From: Oscillospiraceae bacterium
GTDB lineage: Bacteria > Bacillota_A > Clostridia > Oscillospirales > WRJC01
DNA: 8,379 nt
Assembly (NCBI GenBank): GCA_009785015.1
Contig: WQXD01000162.1
Coordinates: 1-8,379, forward strand
Direction: 5' to 3'
In this document: piece after piece, positions 1-5,939 of the stretch
How positions within the stretch are numbered: position 1 is the stretch's first letter
How the letters are laid out: each line of letters opens with the position of its first letter
Made by a program: the position numbers and the translations under genes
The notes under the pieces: model-generated
Told to the model about the DNA's origin: nothing
The model's input: the letters and a program-made list of their open reading frames with translations, nothing else
Database searches by the model: none

Positions 1-13
1 ATAGACTTCATGC

Positions 14-123
14 ATAACCTCTATATTGCCGTCATTGCGAGCGCAGCGAAGCAATCCAGTACGTCGGAATATCGGTTTTTTCTGGATTGCCACGGCGACA
101 AGTCGCCTCGCAATGACAGTTAT
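14..123 (-). repeat. 110-bp palindromic dispersed repeat, copy R1
   Basis: The element runs from ATAACC to AGTTAT and is exactly as long as R2 and R3, but inverted relative to them. Its core has outer arms GTCATTGCGAG (31-41) and CTCGCAATGAC (107-117) and inner arms GCAATCCAG and CTGGATTGC. A small GGCGAC-TT-GTCGCC hairpin, seen on the minus strand, lies between outer and inner arms, so a single strand can fold into a branched structure. It starts 16 bases after the PBP2 stop codon on the operon's coding strand. No U-run follows any stem, so an intrinsic terminator is not evident; RNA stabilisation or processing at the operon end is possible. Translations of this repeat type (SLRAQRSNP-like) are, from memory, common spurious proteins in databases. 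Confidence 0.9.
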
Positions 124-139
124 TCAAGAGGTCTATTTC

Positions 140-2308
140 CTATTCCAGACCCTCCGCGTCCGCGTCATCCGCCGACGCCTCTTGCGCCTCTTCCGGCGCT
201 TCCGTCTCTTCCGGCAGGTCCATCGCTTCCGCGAAGGTCTTGTAGCCGAAGTAATACGCGAGCACATCCTCCGCGACGAATCCCGCCCATATGCCCCTCG
301 AGCCTTTTTCGATCACGGCGGATACCGACACTTTGGGATCGCTGTACGGGGCGAAGGCGATAAATGTCCCGTTTTCGCTGCTTTTCCCTATATTCACCTG
401 CGCGGTCCCCGTCTTCGCGCCCACGAAATACCTCGGGAAATTGTTGAACAGCGTGCCTGCCACAGTCCCTTCCGTGACATTCAGCATTCCCAGTTTGATG
501 GCGTCCAGAGCGTTCTGCGGTATCTGGGAGGAGGCGGCTATTTCGGGCCGGGGAGCGTAGTAGATTTCGTCTGAGCCGTATTCCTTAACGCACAGAAGCA
601 GCGTGTTTTTGTATCTTTCCCCGCCGTTTAATACCGCCCCGAGCATCGTCGCCATCTGCAGGGGCGAAAAAACGTTGAACGACTGCCCGATCGCCGCGGC
701 GATCGTCTGCCCGGCGGCCCACCCCTGCCCCACCGACTGCGCGTATTCGGGCGAAGCCAGGATACCTTTTGTTTCGGGTATTTCTATCCCCGTAAACTCG
801 CCCATGCCGAGCCGCGTCGCCCAGGCGTCTATGGGTCCTATGCCCATTCTGTCGCCGACCACGAAATAGAAATAATTGCAGGAATGCTGGATTGCCTGGG
901 ACACGTTTATGCGGCCGTGGGTAAATGCCGGATAGGCCCAGCACACCGGCTGATACCCCTCGTATTTCGTGTACTGGCCGTAATCGTATATCTCTTCGTA
1001 CACCCCCAGATATCCGCCGCACAGCGCGGCGGTCGAAGTGACGATCTTAAAAACCGACCCGGGCGCGTATTCTCCCATTGTGGCGCGGTTCATAAGAGGC
1101 GCGTTTTTCACGTCCGCGCTCAACGCGGCGTATTTTTCCACGCTGAACGTGTCCGTTATTTCATATGAGGGATATGTGGCAAGCGCCAGAACCTCGCCGG
1201 TATTCGGGTCTATGACCGCCGCGGCTCCCGCGTTGGCGTCCGCGCCGTTGAGTTTGGGGTCCGCGTAGTTTTTGGAAAGTTTGTGTATATTATCTATCGT
1301 TTGTTCCAGCGAATGCTCCGCGACCTGCTGCAGCTTTATATCGATTGTGAGGTACACGTCCTTGCCCGCCACGGGCTCCTTCGTGCAGCTCTCACTCAAA
1401 AGATTGCCGTCCTGGTCGTATGTCCGCTCGATTTCGCCGTTTATGCCCCTGAGATACTCCTCAAAGGCGCCTTCGACCCCTCCCCTGCCCACTATCGCGT
1501 CCATCTCATATCCCCTCTCGATGTACCACGCAAGCTTTTCGCCCGGGATTTTGCCGATTGTGCCCAGGATATGCGGGGCGGACTGCGGGATGTTGTACAC
1601 CCTCTCGTAGCCGAGCCGCACTTCGACGCCGGGGTAATTGTGCGAATTTTCCATTATAACCGCCGTCAAAACCTTATTCACGTCCGCGCATATTTTATAC
1701 GTGTTGCTCCCCGCCAATATGTCCAAGCGGTCAAATTCGTAGCATATGCCCAAGATCGCCCTGAAAAGTTTCGGGTCCCGCCCCTCGGGGGGCATGTATT
1801 CGTCGAGGTTGCATTTGAGCGTCAGAAACGCCACGAGCTCGTCGGCCGAGGTGTTCGCGTTCAGTTTGTTTTTTGCCAAAAATCTCTCCAAGCGGTACCT
1901 GTCGTTTTGCGATTTCATGCTGTACCAATAGCGTACTTCCTGATATTCTTCGGTTTCAATCGCCATGACCGGCAGCGAATTCGGCGTCAGCTCCCCATTG
2001 TAGAAATCGATTTTTTCCACCAGGTCGATCAATATCCGGATGTAGTCCTTTTTCGGCATTTTTTTGCCGTCGATGACTATGTCGTAAATATTTTTGTTTG
2101 TGACGAGCGGGACGCCGTATCTGTCAAAAATCTCGCCCCTTGTCGCGGGTATCACAAAAGTTCTGGTGTATGTGGTCTGCACCACCCTTTTGTATTCCTC
2201 GGCCCTGGCGATCTGCATATTGAGCAGCGTTCCCCCGTAATAGACGACCGCCGCGAAAAACACAACGAGCAGACCGAAATATCTGACGACGGAATTTTTT
2301 CTCTCCAT
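140..2308 (-). CDS. mrdA: Penicillin-binding protein 2, elongasome transpeptidase
   Basis: This 722-residue protein is a class B penicillin-binding protein that cross-links peptidoglycan during cell elongation, as the partner of RodA and MreBCD. It has a short cytoplasmic N-terminus and one membrane anchor (about residues 8-30). A PBP-dimerisation/pedestal region follows (RGEIFDRYG at 57-65, GRGGVEGAFEEYLRG at 274-288). The transpeptidase domain (about 315-690) shows all three active-site motifs: SVFK at 418-421 with the nucleophile Ser418, SCN at 476-478 and KTG at 632-634. The tail after residue 697 is almost entirely Glu, Asp and Ala, a low-complexity acidic extension. The ATG is preceded by GGAGGGG (2321-2327), 12 bases away, slightly long. 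It is the last gene of the operon, 60 bases after mreD. The gene is called pbpA in some species. Family identity is certain; PBP2 rather than another class B PBP rests on the mre context. Confidence 0.96.
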   Translation of the reverse strand: MERKNSVVRYFGLLVVFFAAVVYYGGTLLNMQIARAEEYKRVVQTTYTRTFVIPATRGEIFDRYGVPLVTNKNIYDIVIDGKKMPKKDYIRILIDLVEKIDFYNGELTPNSLPVMAIETEEYQEVRYWYSMKSQNDRYRLERFLAKNKLNANTSADELVAFLTLKCNLDEYMPPEGRDPKLFRAILGICYEFDRLDILAGSNTYKICADVNKVLTAVIMENSHNYPGVEVRLGYERVYNIPQSAPHILGTIGKIPGEKLAWYIERGYEMDAIVGRGGVEGAFEEYLRGINGEIERTYDQDGNLLSESCTKEPVAGKDVYLTIDIKLQQVAEHSLEQTIDNIHKLSKNYADPKLNGADANAGAAAVIDPNTGEVLALATYPSYEITDTFSVEKYAALSADVKNAPLMNRATMGEYAPGSVFKIVTSTAALCGGYLGVYEEIYDYGQYTKYEGYQPVCWAYPAFTHGRINVSQAIQHSCNYFYFVVGDRMGIGPIDAWATRLGMGEFTGIEIPETKGILASPEYAQSVGQGWAAGQTIAAAIGQSFNVFSPLQMATMLGAVLNGGERYKNTLLLCVKEYGSDEIYYAPRPEIAASSQIPQNALDAIKLGMLNVTEGTVAGTLFNNFPRYFVGAKTGTAQVNIGKSSENGTFIAFAPYSDPKVSVSAVIEKGSRGIWAGFVAEDVLAYYFGYKTFAEAMDLPEETEAPEEAQEASADDADAEGLE

Positions 2309-2339
2309 AAATTATTTTTTCCCCTCCGAGGTTTGCGGA

Positions 2340-2352
2340 CGCGCAATGCGCG
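2340..2352 (-). other. Small GC-rich inverted repeat between mreD and PBP2
   Basis: CGCGCAATGCGCG is a perfect inverted repeat (5-bp stem, 3-base loop) in the 60-base gap. It sits between the mreD stop and the PBP2 Shine-Dalgarno site, with no U-run after it. It could modulate PBP2 translation or mRNA stability, or be a remnant of a dispersed GTAGGGGCG-type palindromic repeat, since GTAGGGGCGCGC is readable on the minus strand. Its function is unknown. Confidence 0.4.
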
Positions 2353-2368
2353 CCCCTACTCATTAAAA

Positions 2369-2890
2369 TCATATCACGCTGTTGTACGAAACCCTTGCCG
2401 CAGTCAGCTTGACCAATAAATATACGGCCGGAGCGAGCGCTACGGTATATATGTATTCCGGCAGGATGAATTCAAGCAGGGCGCGCCCCAAGTCGAAATT
2501 CCCCCAGGCGCCCACCAAATAGAACACATTGAACACCTGCCGCAGCGCGCATACGGGAAGGCTCATCAGGCACATGGTCGCAAATGATTTGCCGAAGCGG
2601 TATTTCGTGAGGGCCGCTGTCAGGTAGGCCGCGAAAAAGTAGTACAGCCCCGAGAAAAAAAACGGCGACCCCACGGAAGAATCCGTCAAAAACCCGCAAA
2701 CCATCCCGAAGATCGCGGCGTATTTTTCGGTTTCCGAAACCGCCGCCGCGGCCACCAGCAATATTATCAGGTTGGGCTTGGCGCCGAATATCCTAAAGCC
2801 GTTGAGTATATTGGTTTCAAGCACGGTGAAAAACACGAAAACGGCCGCGTAAATCCCTGATTTTATGACAAGTTTCTTGTTTATTCTCAT
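2369..2890 (-). CDS. mreD: Rod shape-determining protein MreD
   Basis: This 173-residue integral membrane protein is of normal MreD length. Hydrophobic segments lie at about residues 8-28, 38-52, 56-70, 76-94, 101-125 and 141-161. The TETNIL-like VLETNIL (23-29), AKPNLIILL (37-45) and GFLTDSSVGSPFFFSGLYYF (66-85) correspond to the typical MreD pattern of Pro-Asn at the second helix and an Asp followed by small residues in the loop. MreD acts in the cytoplasmic membrane with MreC, linking cytoplasmic MreB to PBP2 and RodA. It lies 31 bases after mreC and 60 bases before PBP2. Its ribosome binding site is weak (only AAGATAG-like sequence upstream), suggesting lower expression or dependence on operon translation. 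MreD sequences diverge strongly, so identification leans on topology plus position. Confidence 0.92.
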   Translation of the reverse strand: MRINKKLVIKSGIYAAVFVFFTVLETNILNGFRIFGAKPNLIILLVAAAAVSETEKYAAIFGMVCGFLTDSSVGSPFFFSGLYYFFAAYLTAALTKYRFGKSFATMCLMSLPVCALRQVFNVFYLVGAWGNFDLGRALLEFILPEYIYTVALAPAVYLLVKLTAARVSYNSVI

Positions 2891-2921
2891 ATGTTTTTCT
2901 ATCTTAATTGATCTTATTGAT

Positions 2922-3788
2922 CTAATAAAAGCTTCTGTTAAATTCGATGATAATCATCACGTTCTTTATTTCTTCGAAATCCACAGCCGGTTTCACCCGC
3001 CCGGTCATCGTGCGCGAGAGCGGATCCGCTTCCAACTCGATTATTTCGCCTATGTACAGATCCTCGGGGTATATATTTCCGTTGCCCGACGAATACAGCT
3101 TGTCCCCCACTTCTATGACGGTCTCCTGCGACAGATACGAAACCCGGCACAGCCCCTTTTTCTCAAGCTCGAAGTCCCCCCCCACGATCACCGCTTCGCC
3201 CGTCCGCTCTATATACGCCCCGATCGACGTGCCCGTCCTGATGAAAGGGACCACTTTCGCGGACAAAAGCCCCACTTCGCTCACATAGCCCACTATGGCG
3301 TATTTTTCCTTTCCGGAATCCGTGCCCTTGGCGGCGACGACCGGCATATCCTTGCCCAAGGTCTCCATGGCGCCCTTGTTTATCGTGAGCGAGGACAGAT
3401 AATTCCCCGGGTCCCTTGCCGTGATTTTCGCGTTTTGCATGGTGTAGTCCGGGCGTTTTTTCCTGAGCTCGTAGAATGCCATCAGCGTGTCGTTTTCATC
3501 CTGCAGCCTCCATGTGTCCTGAAGCTGGAATTCGGCGTCCTCGAGTTTCGCCCGCAGCTCCGCGATCTCGTCCTTCATGTTGTTGAACTCCGTAAAGTAC
3601 CCGGTAAAACCGGCAAAACTGTTCTTTACGATATCCGCGAAACTCTGAAACGGGCCCAAAATCACATTCACCGCATCGGTCACAAGCGACCCCAGCCCGA
3701 GCAGATTCAGCACTATGGTTGACAGCGTGAGCGCGCATACCACGATAAGCGTTATGACAAAAAACTTGTTTTTGAAAATAGCCCCCAT
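2922..3788 (-). CDS. mreC: Rod shape-determining protein MreC
   Basis: This 288-residue MreC is a bitopic protein whose extracytoplasmic part scaffolds the elongasome and activates PBP2. Residues 1-8 are cytoplasmic and basic, and 9-31 form the membrane anchor. About 66-110 (NNMKDEIAELRAKLEDAEFQ onward) is a heptad-rich coiled coil for dimerisation. About 118-285 is the beta-barrel domain pair, with the family-like ARDPGNYLSSLTINKG (124-139), GYVSEVGLLSAKV (167-179) and GEAVIVGGDFE (197-207). The ribosome binding site GAGGTGA (3796-3802) overlaps the mreB stop codon and lies 7 bases before the ATG, so translation is coupled to mreB. Length and domain order are typical. Confidence 0.96.
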   Translation of the reverse strand: MGAIFKNKFFVITLIVVCALTLSTIVLNLLGLGSLVTDAVNVILGPFQSFADIVKNSFAGFTGYFTEFNNMKDEIAELRAKLEDAEFQLQDTWRLQDENDTLMAFYELRKKRPDYTMQNAKITARDPGNYLSSLTINKGAMETLGKDMPVVAAKGTDSGKEKYAIVGYVSEVGLLSAKVVPFIRTGTSIGAYIERTGEAVIVGGDFELEKKGLCRVSYLSQETVIEVGDKLYSSGNGNIYPEDLYIGEIIELEADPLSRTMTGRVKPAVDFEEIKNVMIIIEFNRSFY

Positions 3789-3795
3789 ATCGCCG

Positions 3796-4815
3796 TCACC
3801 TCGATTTCACATATGACAAAACCCCGCTCAGCGACTCGAGGTCGTCGAGAACCGCCCCTATCCCGTCCACCACGCAGTCGAGCGGGCGTTTGGCTATATA
3901 TGTCTTTATCCCCGTTTCCTCGTAGATCAACGTGGATATCCCCTTTAAAAGCGCCCCTCCGCCTGAGCACGTTATGCCGCTGTCATATATGTCCGCGGCG
4001 AGTTCCGGCGGGGTCTTTTCCAATGTGCGTTTTATCGTGTTGACTATCTGCCCGATTGGCTCGCTTATGGCCTCGATCACGTCGGCGGTGGTCAGTATTA
4101 TCTTGTCGGGCAGGCCCGAATACAAATTTCTCCCTCTCACTTCCGTGTGCTGGGGCTGAACGTCGGGATGGACCGCCCCTATTGTTTTTTTTATCGCTTC
4201 CGCGCTCGATTCCCCGATGAGCACGCCGTGGGTCTTTCTGACATATTCTATCAGCGCCTCGTCGAGCCTGTCCCCGGCCACCCTGATGGAGCCCGGCTCG
4301 ACTATTCCCCCAAGCGACAAAACCGCCACTTCGGTTGTGCCTCCGCCTATATCGACTATCATCGAGCCCTGCGCGTCGCTCACTTTCAGGGAAGCCCCGA
4401 TGGCCGCGGCTATGGGTTCCTCTATGAGGGCCACGCTCTTTGCCCCCGCTTCCAGGGTGGCTTCCTCGACTGCGCGCTTTTCGACGTCGGTGACCCCGTA
4501 CGGGACGCAGATGATCACTTTCGGCCTGTTGAAAAAGATGAGCCCCGCCACGCGTTTGAAAAACGTATTCAGCATTTTGGCGGTCACTTCGAAATCCGCT
4601 ATCACCCCGTCTTTGAGCGGCCTGAAAACCTCTATGGTTTCCGGGGCCTTGCCGAGCATGTTTTTCGCCTCGTTTCCCACCGCCAGAACTTTTTTCGACT
4701 TTGTCTCGATGGCGACCACCGAGGGTTCCCTCAGCACTATCCCCCGCCCTTTCACGTAGACGAGCGTATTCGCGGTTCCGAGGTCTATTCCTATACTTTT
4801 AGAAAAAAGGGACAT
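3796..4815 (-). CDS. mreB: Rod shape-determining protein MreB (bacterial actin)
   Basis: This 339-residue MreB is the ATP-binding actin homologue that polymerises on the inner face of the membrane and orients the peptidoglycan elongation machinery. Visible motifs are phosphate loop 1 (IGIDLGTANT, 8-17), phosphate loop 2 (VDIGGGTTEVAVL, 154-166), the RPKVIICVPYGVTDVEKRA block (97-115), IEEPIAAAIG (131-140) and the adenosine motif GITCSGGGALLKG (280-292). Residues SLFSKS before loop 1 resemble the amphipathic, membrane-contacting N-terminus of the family. The start chosen is ATG at 4815, 10 bases after AAAGGA (4826-4831), because it matches the usual MreB N-terminus. A GTG two codons upstream (4821) would overlap the maf stop as GTGA and is possible. 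No radC gene separates maf from mreB, unlike Bacillus subtilis. Confidence 0.98.
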   Translation of the reverse strand: MSLFSKSIGIDLGTANTLVYVKGRGIVLREPSVVAIETKSKKVLAVGNEAKNMLGKAPETIEVFRPLKDGVIADFEVTAKMLNTFFKRVAGLIFFNRPKVIICVPYGVTDVEKRAVEEATLEAGAKSVALIEEPIAAAIGASLKVSDAQGSMIVDIGGGTTEVAVLSLGGIVEPGSIRVAGDRLDEALIEYVRKTHGVLIGESSAEAIKKTIGAVHPDVQPQHTEVRGRNLYSGLPDKIILTTADVIEAISEPIGQIVNTIKRTLEKTPPELAADIYDSGITCSGGGALLKGISTLIYEETGIKTYIAKRPLDCVVDGIGAVLDDLESLSGVLSYVKSR

Positions 4816-4817
4816 TT

Positions 4818-5450
4818 TCACCCAATCCTTTCCGACAGATTTCGCGCGGACAAGTCGAAAACCGTCATGCCGAAGCTGTTTTTTAAAATATTGGCGAATT
4901 TGAAAACCGGAAGCCCCGCAATGTTGAAAAAATCGCCCTCTATACGCTCGATGAAGGCCGCCCCCAGCCCTTCGGCCCCGTATGACCCGGCTTTTGTGAG
5001 GGGATCGCCGCTATTGACATACTGCTCTATTTCGCGCCCGGTTATATCCCTGAATTTCACCTTTGTCATGTCGCAGCCGCTCGCCTTTGCGCCGTTGAAA
5101 ATGAGCGTTATCCCCGAATAGACCCTGTGCCAATTCCCCGACAGCTCCGCCAGGGTTTCGGCAGCGTCGCTCTCTCCGGACGGTTTGCCTATTATCTTCC
5201 CCCCGAGCCAAACGACGGTGTCGGCCGCGATGATGAGGACCTCCGGGCCGCCGACTGCCAAAGCAGCCGCCAGAGCTTTTCTTTTCGAGAGTTCCGTGAC
5301 GGTTTCTTCGGGGGAGAAATTTTCGTTGAGGGTTTCGTCGGCGCCGGTCACATACACTTCGGCGTCTATCCCGAAACCGATGAGAATATTGCGCCGGGCG
5401 GCGGACTTTGAGGCCAGCACTATTTTTTTTGGCGCGACGATAAAAATCAC
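4818..5450 (-). CDS. maf: Maf/YhdE-type nucleoside triphosphate pyrophosphatase
   Basis: This Maf-family (ITPase-like) house-cleaning enzyme hydrolyses dTTP, UTP or modified nucleotides to the monophosphate and pyrophosphate; it is cytoplasmic and linked in some species to septation arrest. From the GTG at 5450 it has 210 residues. Motifs: VLASKSAARR (11-20), the nucleotide-binding loop where most relatives have SPRR; AADTVV (75-80) with the catalytic Asp77; GKP (88-90); HRVYSGI (108-114); and GSYGAEGLGAAFIERIEGD (155-173) followed by NIAGLPV. The start is uncertain. A TTG-initiated frame reaches 5507, but that TTG is upstream of the predicted transcription start, and no strong Shine-Dalgarno site precedes the GTG; initiation close to KKIVLASK is certain in any case. 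It is the first gene of the operon, with its stop touching mreB. Substrate choice cannot be read here. Confidence 0.93.
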   Translation of the reverse strand: MIFIVAPKKIVLASKSAARRNILIGFGIDAEVYVTGADETLNENFSPEETVTELSKRKALAAALAVGGPEVLIIAADTVVWLGGKIIGKPSGESDAAETLAELSGNWHRVYSGITLIFNGAKASGCDMTKVKFRDITGREIEQYVNSGDPLTKAGSYGAEGLGAAFIERIEGDFFNIAGLPVFKFANILKNSFGMTVFDLSARNLSERIG

Positions 5451-5484
5451 CTGTCTTTTTTTGTTTTTTTTGATCCGGAAGATT

Positions 5485-5514
5485 ATTATATCACATAATT
5501 GTGTCAAAAATCAA
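5485..5514 (-). promoter_or_regulatory. Sigma-A promoter of the maf-mreBCD-mrdA operon
   Basis: Read on the minus strand: -35 TTGATT (5509-5514), an 18-bp spacer, and -10 TATAAT (5485-5490) preceded by TGA, which is an extended -10. The roughly 35 bases upstream (5515-5550) are nearly pure A/T in phased tracts, resembling an UP element. The predicted transcription start is near 5478, giving a leader of about 28 bases before the GTG of maf. It lies about 60 bases downstream of the orphan antisense RNA terminator. Confidence 0.75.
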
Positions 5515-5562
5515 GTTTTATATTTAAATTTTAAAAATTTAAAAATCCGGTCGGGAAGCGGC

Positions 5563-5604
5563 GCAAAAAAAGACAAAAAAAATAGACCGCCTGCGCTATG
5601 GTAG
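5563..5604 (+). pseudogene. 3' relic of a type I toxin reading frame
   Basis: The plus-strand frame GCA AAA AAA GAC... ends at TAG (5602-5604) and encodes AKKDKKNRPPALW. It resembles the basic C-terminal end of the toxin at 7568-7678 (KKQQKKIDRPR) and sits in the same position relative to the terminator. No hydrophobic segment, ribosome binding site or toxin promoter lies upstream; that space is occupied by the A/T-rich element of the maf promoter. I infer that the 5' part of a second toxin gene has been lost. The relic is short, so part of the match is simply the shared terminator stem. Confidence 0.5.
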
Positions 5605-5703
5605 TGGTCTATTTTCTCTCGTTGACTCTTTGAGTTGACTCGAGTTCGGCCGTACTGTCTGTGTATGCGAGAGGGTTTTGCGCACCCTCTCAATCTATTT
5701 GTC
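5575..5703 (-). ncRNA. Orphan copy of the type I antitoxin RNA
   Basis: This segment and its promoter align by eye along their whole length with the antitoxin RNA at 7655-7782, with roughly four of five bases identical and no large gap. Retained are the TTGACA-17-TACAAT promoter, the GAGAGGGT/ACCCTCTC hairpin (8-bp stem, 7-base loop of different sequence), a hairpin with paired changes (TTGACTC/GAGTTGA here, TTAGACT/AGTTTAA in the other copy), the conserved GGCCGAACTC block, and the terminator. The predicted RNA is about 130 nt. With the toxin gene gone, it could act in trans on the other toxin mRNA, be a decaying remnant, or feed transcription into the maf-mre operon. It ends about 60 bases before that operon's promoter, in the same direction. 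Confidence 0.7.
5579..5615 (-). terminator. Rho-independent terminator of the orphan antisense RNA
   Basis: A 10-bp stem, AAAATAGACC/GGTCTATTTT, has a 17-base loop. On the minus strand it is followed by a run of eight U and then another U-rich stretch, a strong intrinsic terminator. In the other direction the stem ends in only four U, so it is weaker on the plus strand. Confidence 0.8.
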
Positions 5704-5709
5704 ACCCTA

Positions 5710-5738
5710 ATTGTAACACATTTATCCGGGCTTGTCAA
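5710..5738 (-). promoter_or_regulatory. Near-consensus promoter of the orphan antisense RNA
   Basis: On the minus strand: TTGACA (5733-5738), 17 bp, TACAAT (5710-5715). The palindromic A/T tract AAAAATATTTTT (5748-5759) lies just upstream, where an UP element would be. The same arrangement is kept at 7789-7838, which argues that the promoter is selected rather than accidental. Confidence 0.85.
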
Positions 5739-5762
5739 GCGGTGCGTAAAAATATTTTTCGG

Positions 5763-5793
5763 AAATCATATTGAAATTTCCAAAAAAAATAAC
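5763..5793. repeat. Flank repeat copy A, left of R2
   Basis: This sequence, beginning AAATCATATTGAAATTTCC and followed by an A-run and TAAC, is repeated almost exactly at 7292-7321 before R3. Its second half recurs at 5909-5930. It joins the upstream end of the orphan antitoxin module directly to repeat R2. Confidence 0.85.
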
Positions 5794-5898
5794 CGTCATT
5801 GCGAGGCGACTTGTCGCCGTGGCAATCCAGAAAAAACCGATATTCCGAGGTACTGGATTGCTTCGTTGCGCTCGCAATGACGGCAATATAGAGGTTAT
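5789..5898 (+). repeat. 110-bp palindromic dispersed repeat, copy R2
   Basis: The element runs from ATAACC to GGTTAT and is the same length as R1 and R3. Outer arms are GTCATTGCGAG (5795-5805) and CTCGCAATGAC (5871-5881), inner arms GCAATCCAG and CTGGATTGC, with GGCGAC-TT-GTCGCC between the left arms. It is in the same orientation as R3. Its right flank (GCATGAGGTGTAT) resembles the flank of R1, whereas its left flank matches R3. It lies between the ATPase gene and the orphan antisense RNA. Confidence 0.92.
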
Positions 5899-5908
5899 GC
5901 ATGAGGTG

Positions 5909-5939
5909 TATTGAAATTTCCAAAAAAATACGGTTATAC
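5909..5939. repeat. Solo flank plus repeat end (empty site or scar), copy B
   Basis: The flank sequence TATTGAAATTTCC with its A-run and ATA is followed immediately by C and then GGTTATAC. GGTTATAC is exactly how R3 ends (7421-7428). It therefore looks like a flank-plus-R unit whose internal part of about 100 bases is missing, or like the site before insertion. The ATPase stop codon (5934-5936) lies inside GGTTATAC. Confidence 0.5.

Noticed and set aside
14..123. R1 as an intrinsic terminator of the PBP2 operon
   Set aside because: No stem in it is followed by a U-run on the minus strand; a role at the operon end is possible but not shown.
26..574. Plus-strand frame beginning SLRAQRSNP
   Set aside because: The start is the translated palindromic repeat R1 and the remainder is antisense to PBP2; this is a known type of spurious protein.
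1283..2419. Plus-strand open frame of 378 codons opposite PBP2
   Set aside because: It is antisense to a gene with complete active-site motifs, has no recognisable domains or ribosome binding site, and its composition is that of a reversed coding sequence.
4147..5121. Plus-strand open frame of 324 codons opposite mreB and maf
   Set aside because: It lies antisense across two highly conserved genes and their junction, with no domain; a shadow of GC-rich coding sequence.
5451..5507. TTG start at 5507 for maf
   Set aside because: The TTG lies within the promoter spacer, upstream of the predicted transcription start near 5478.
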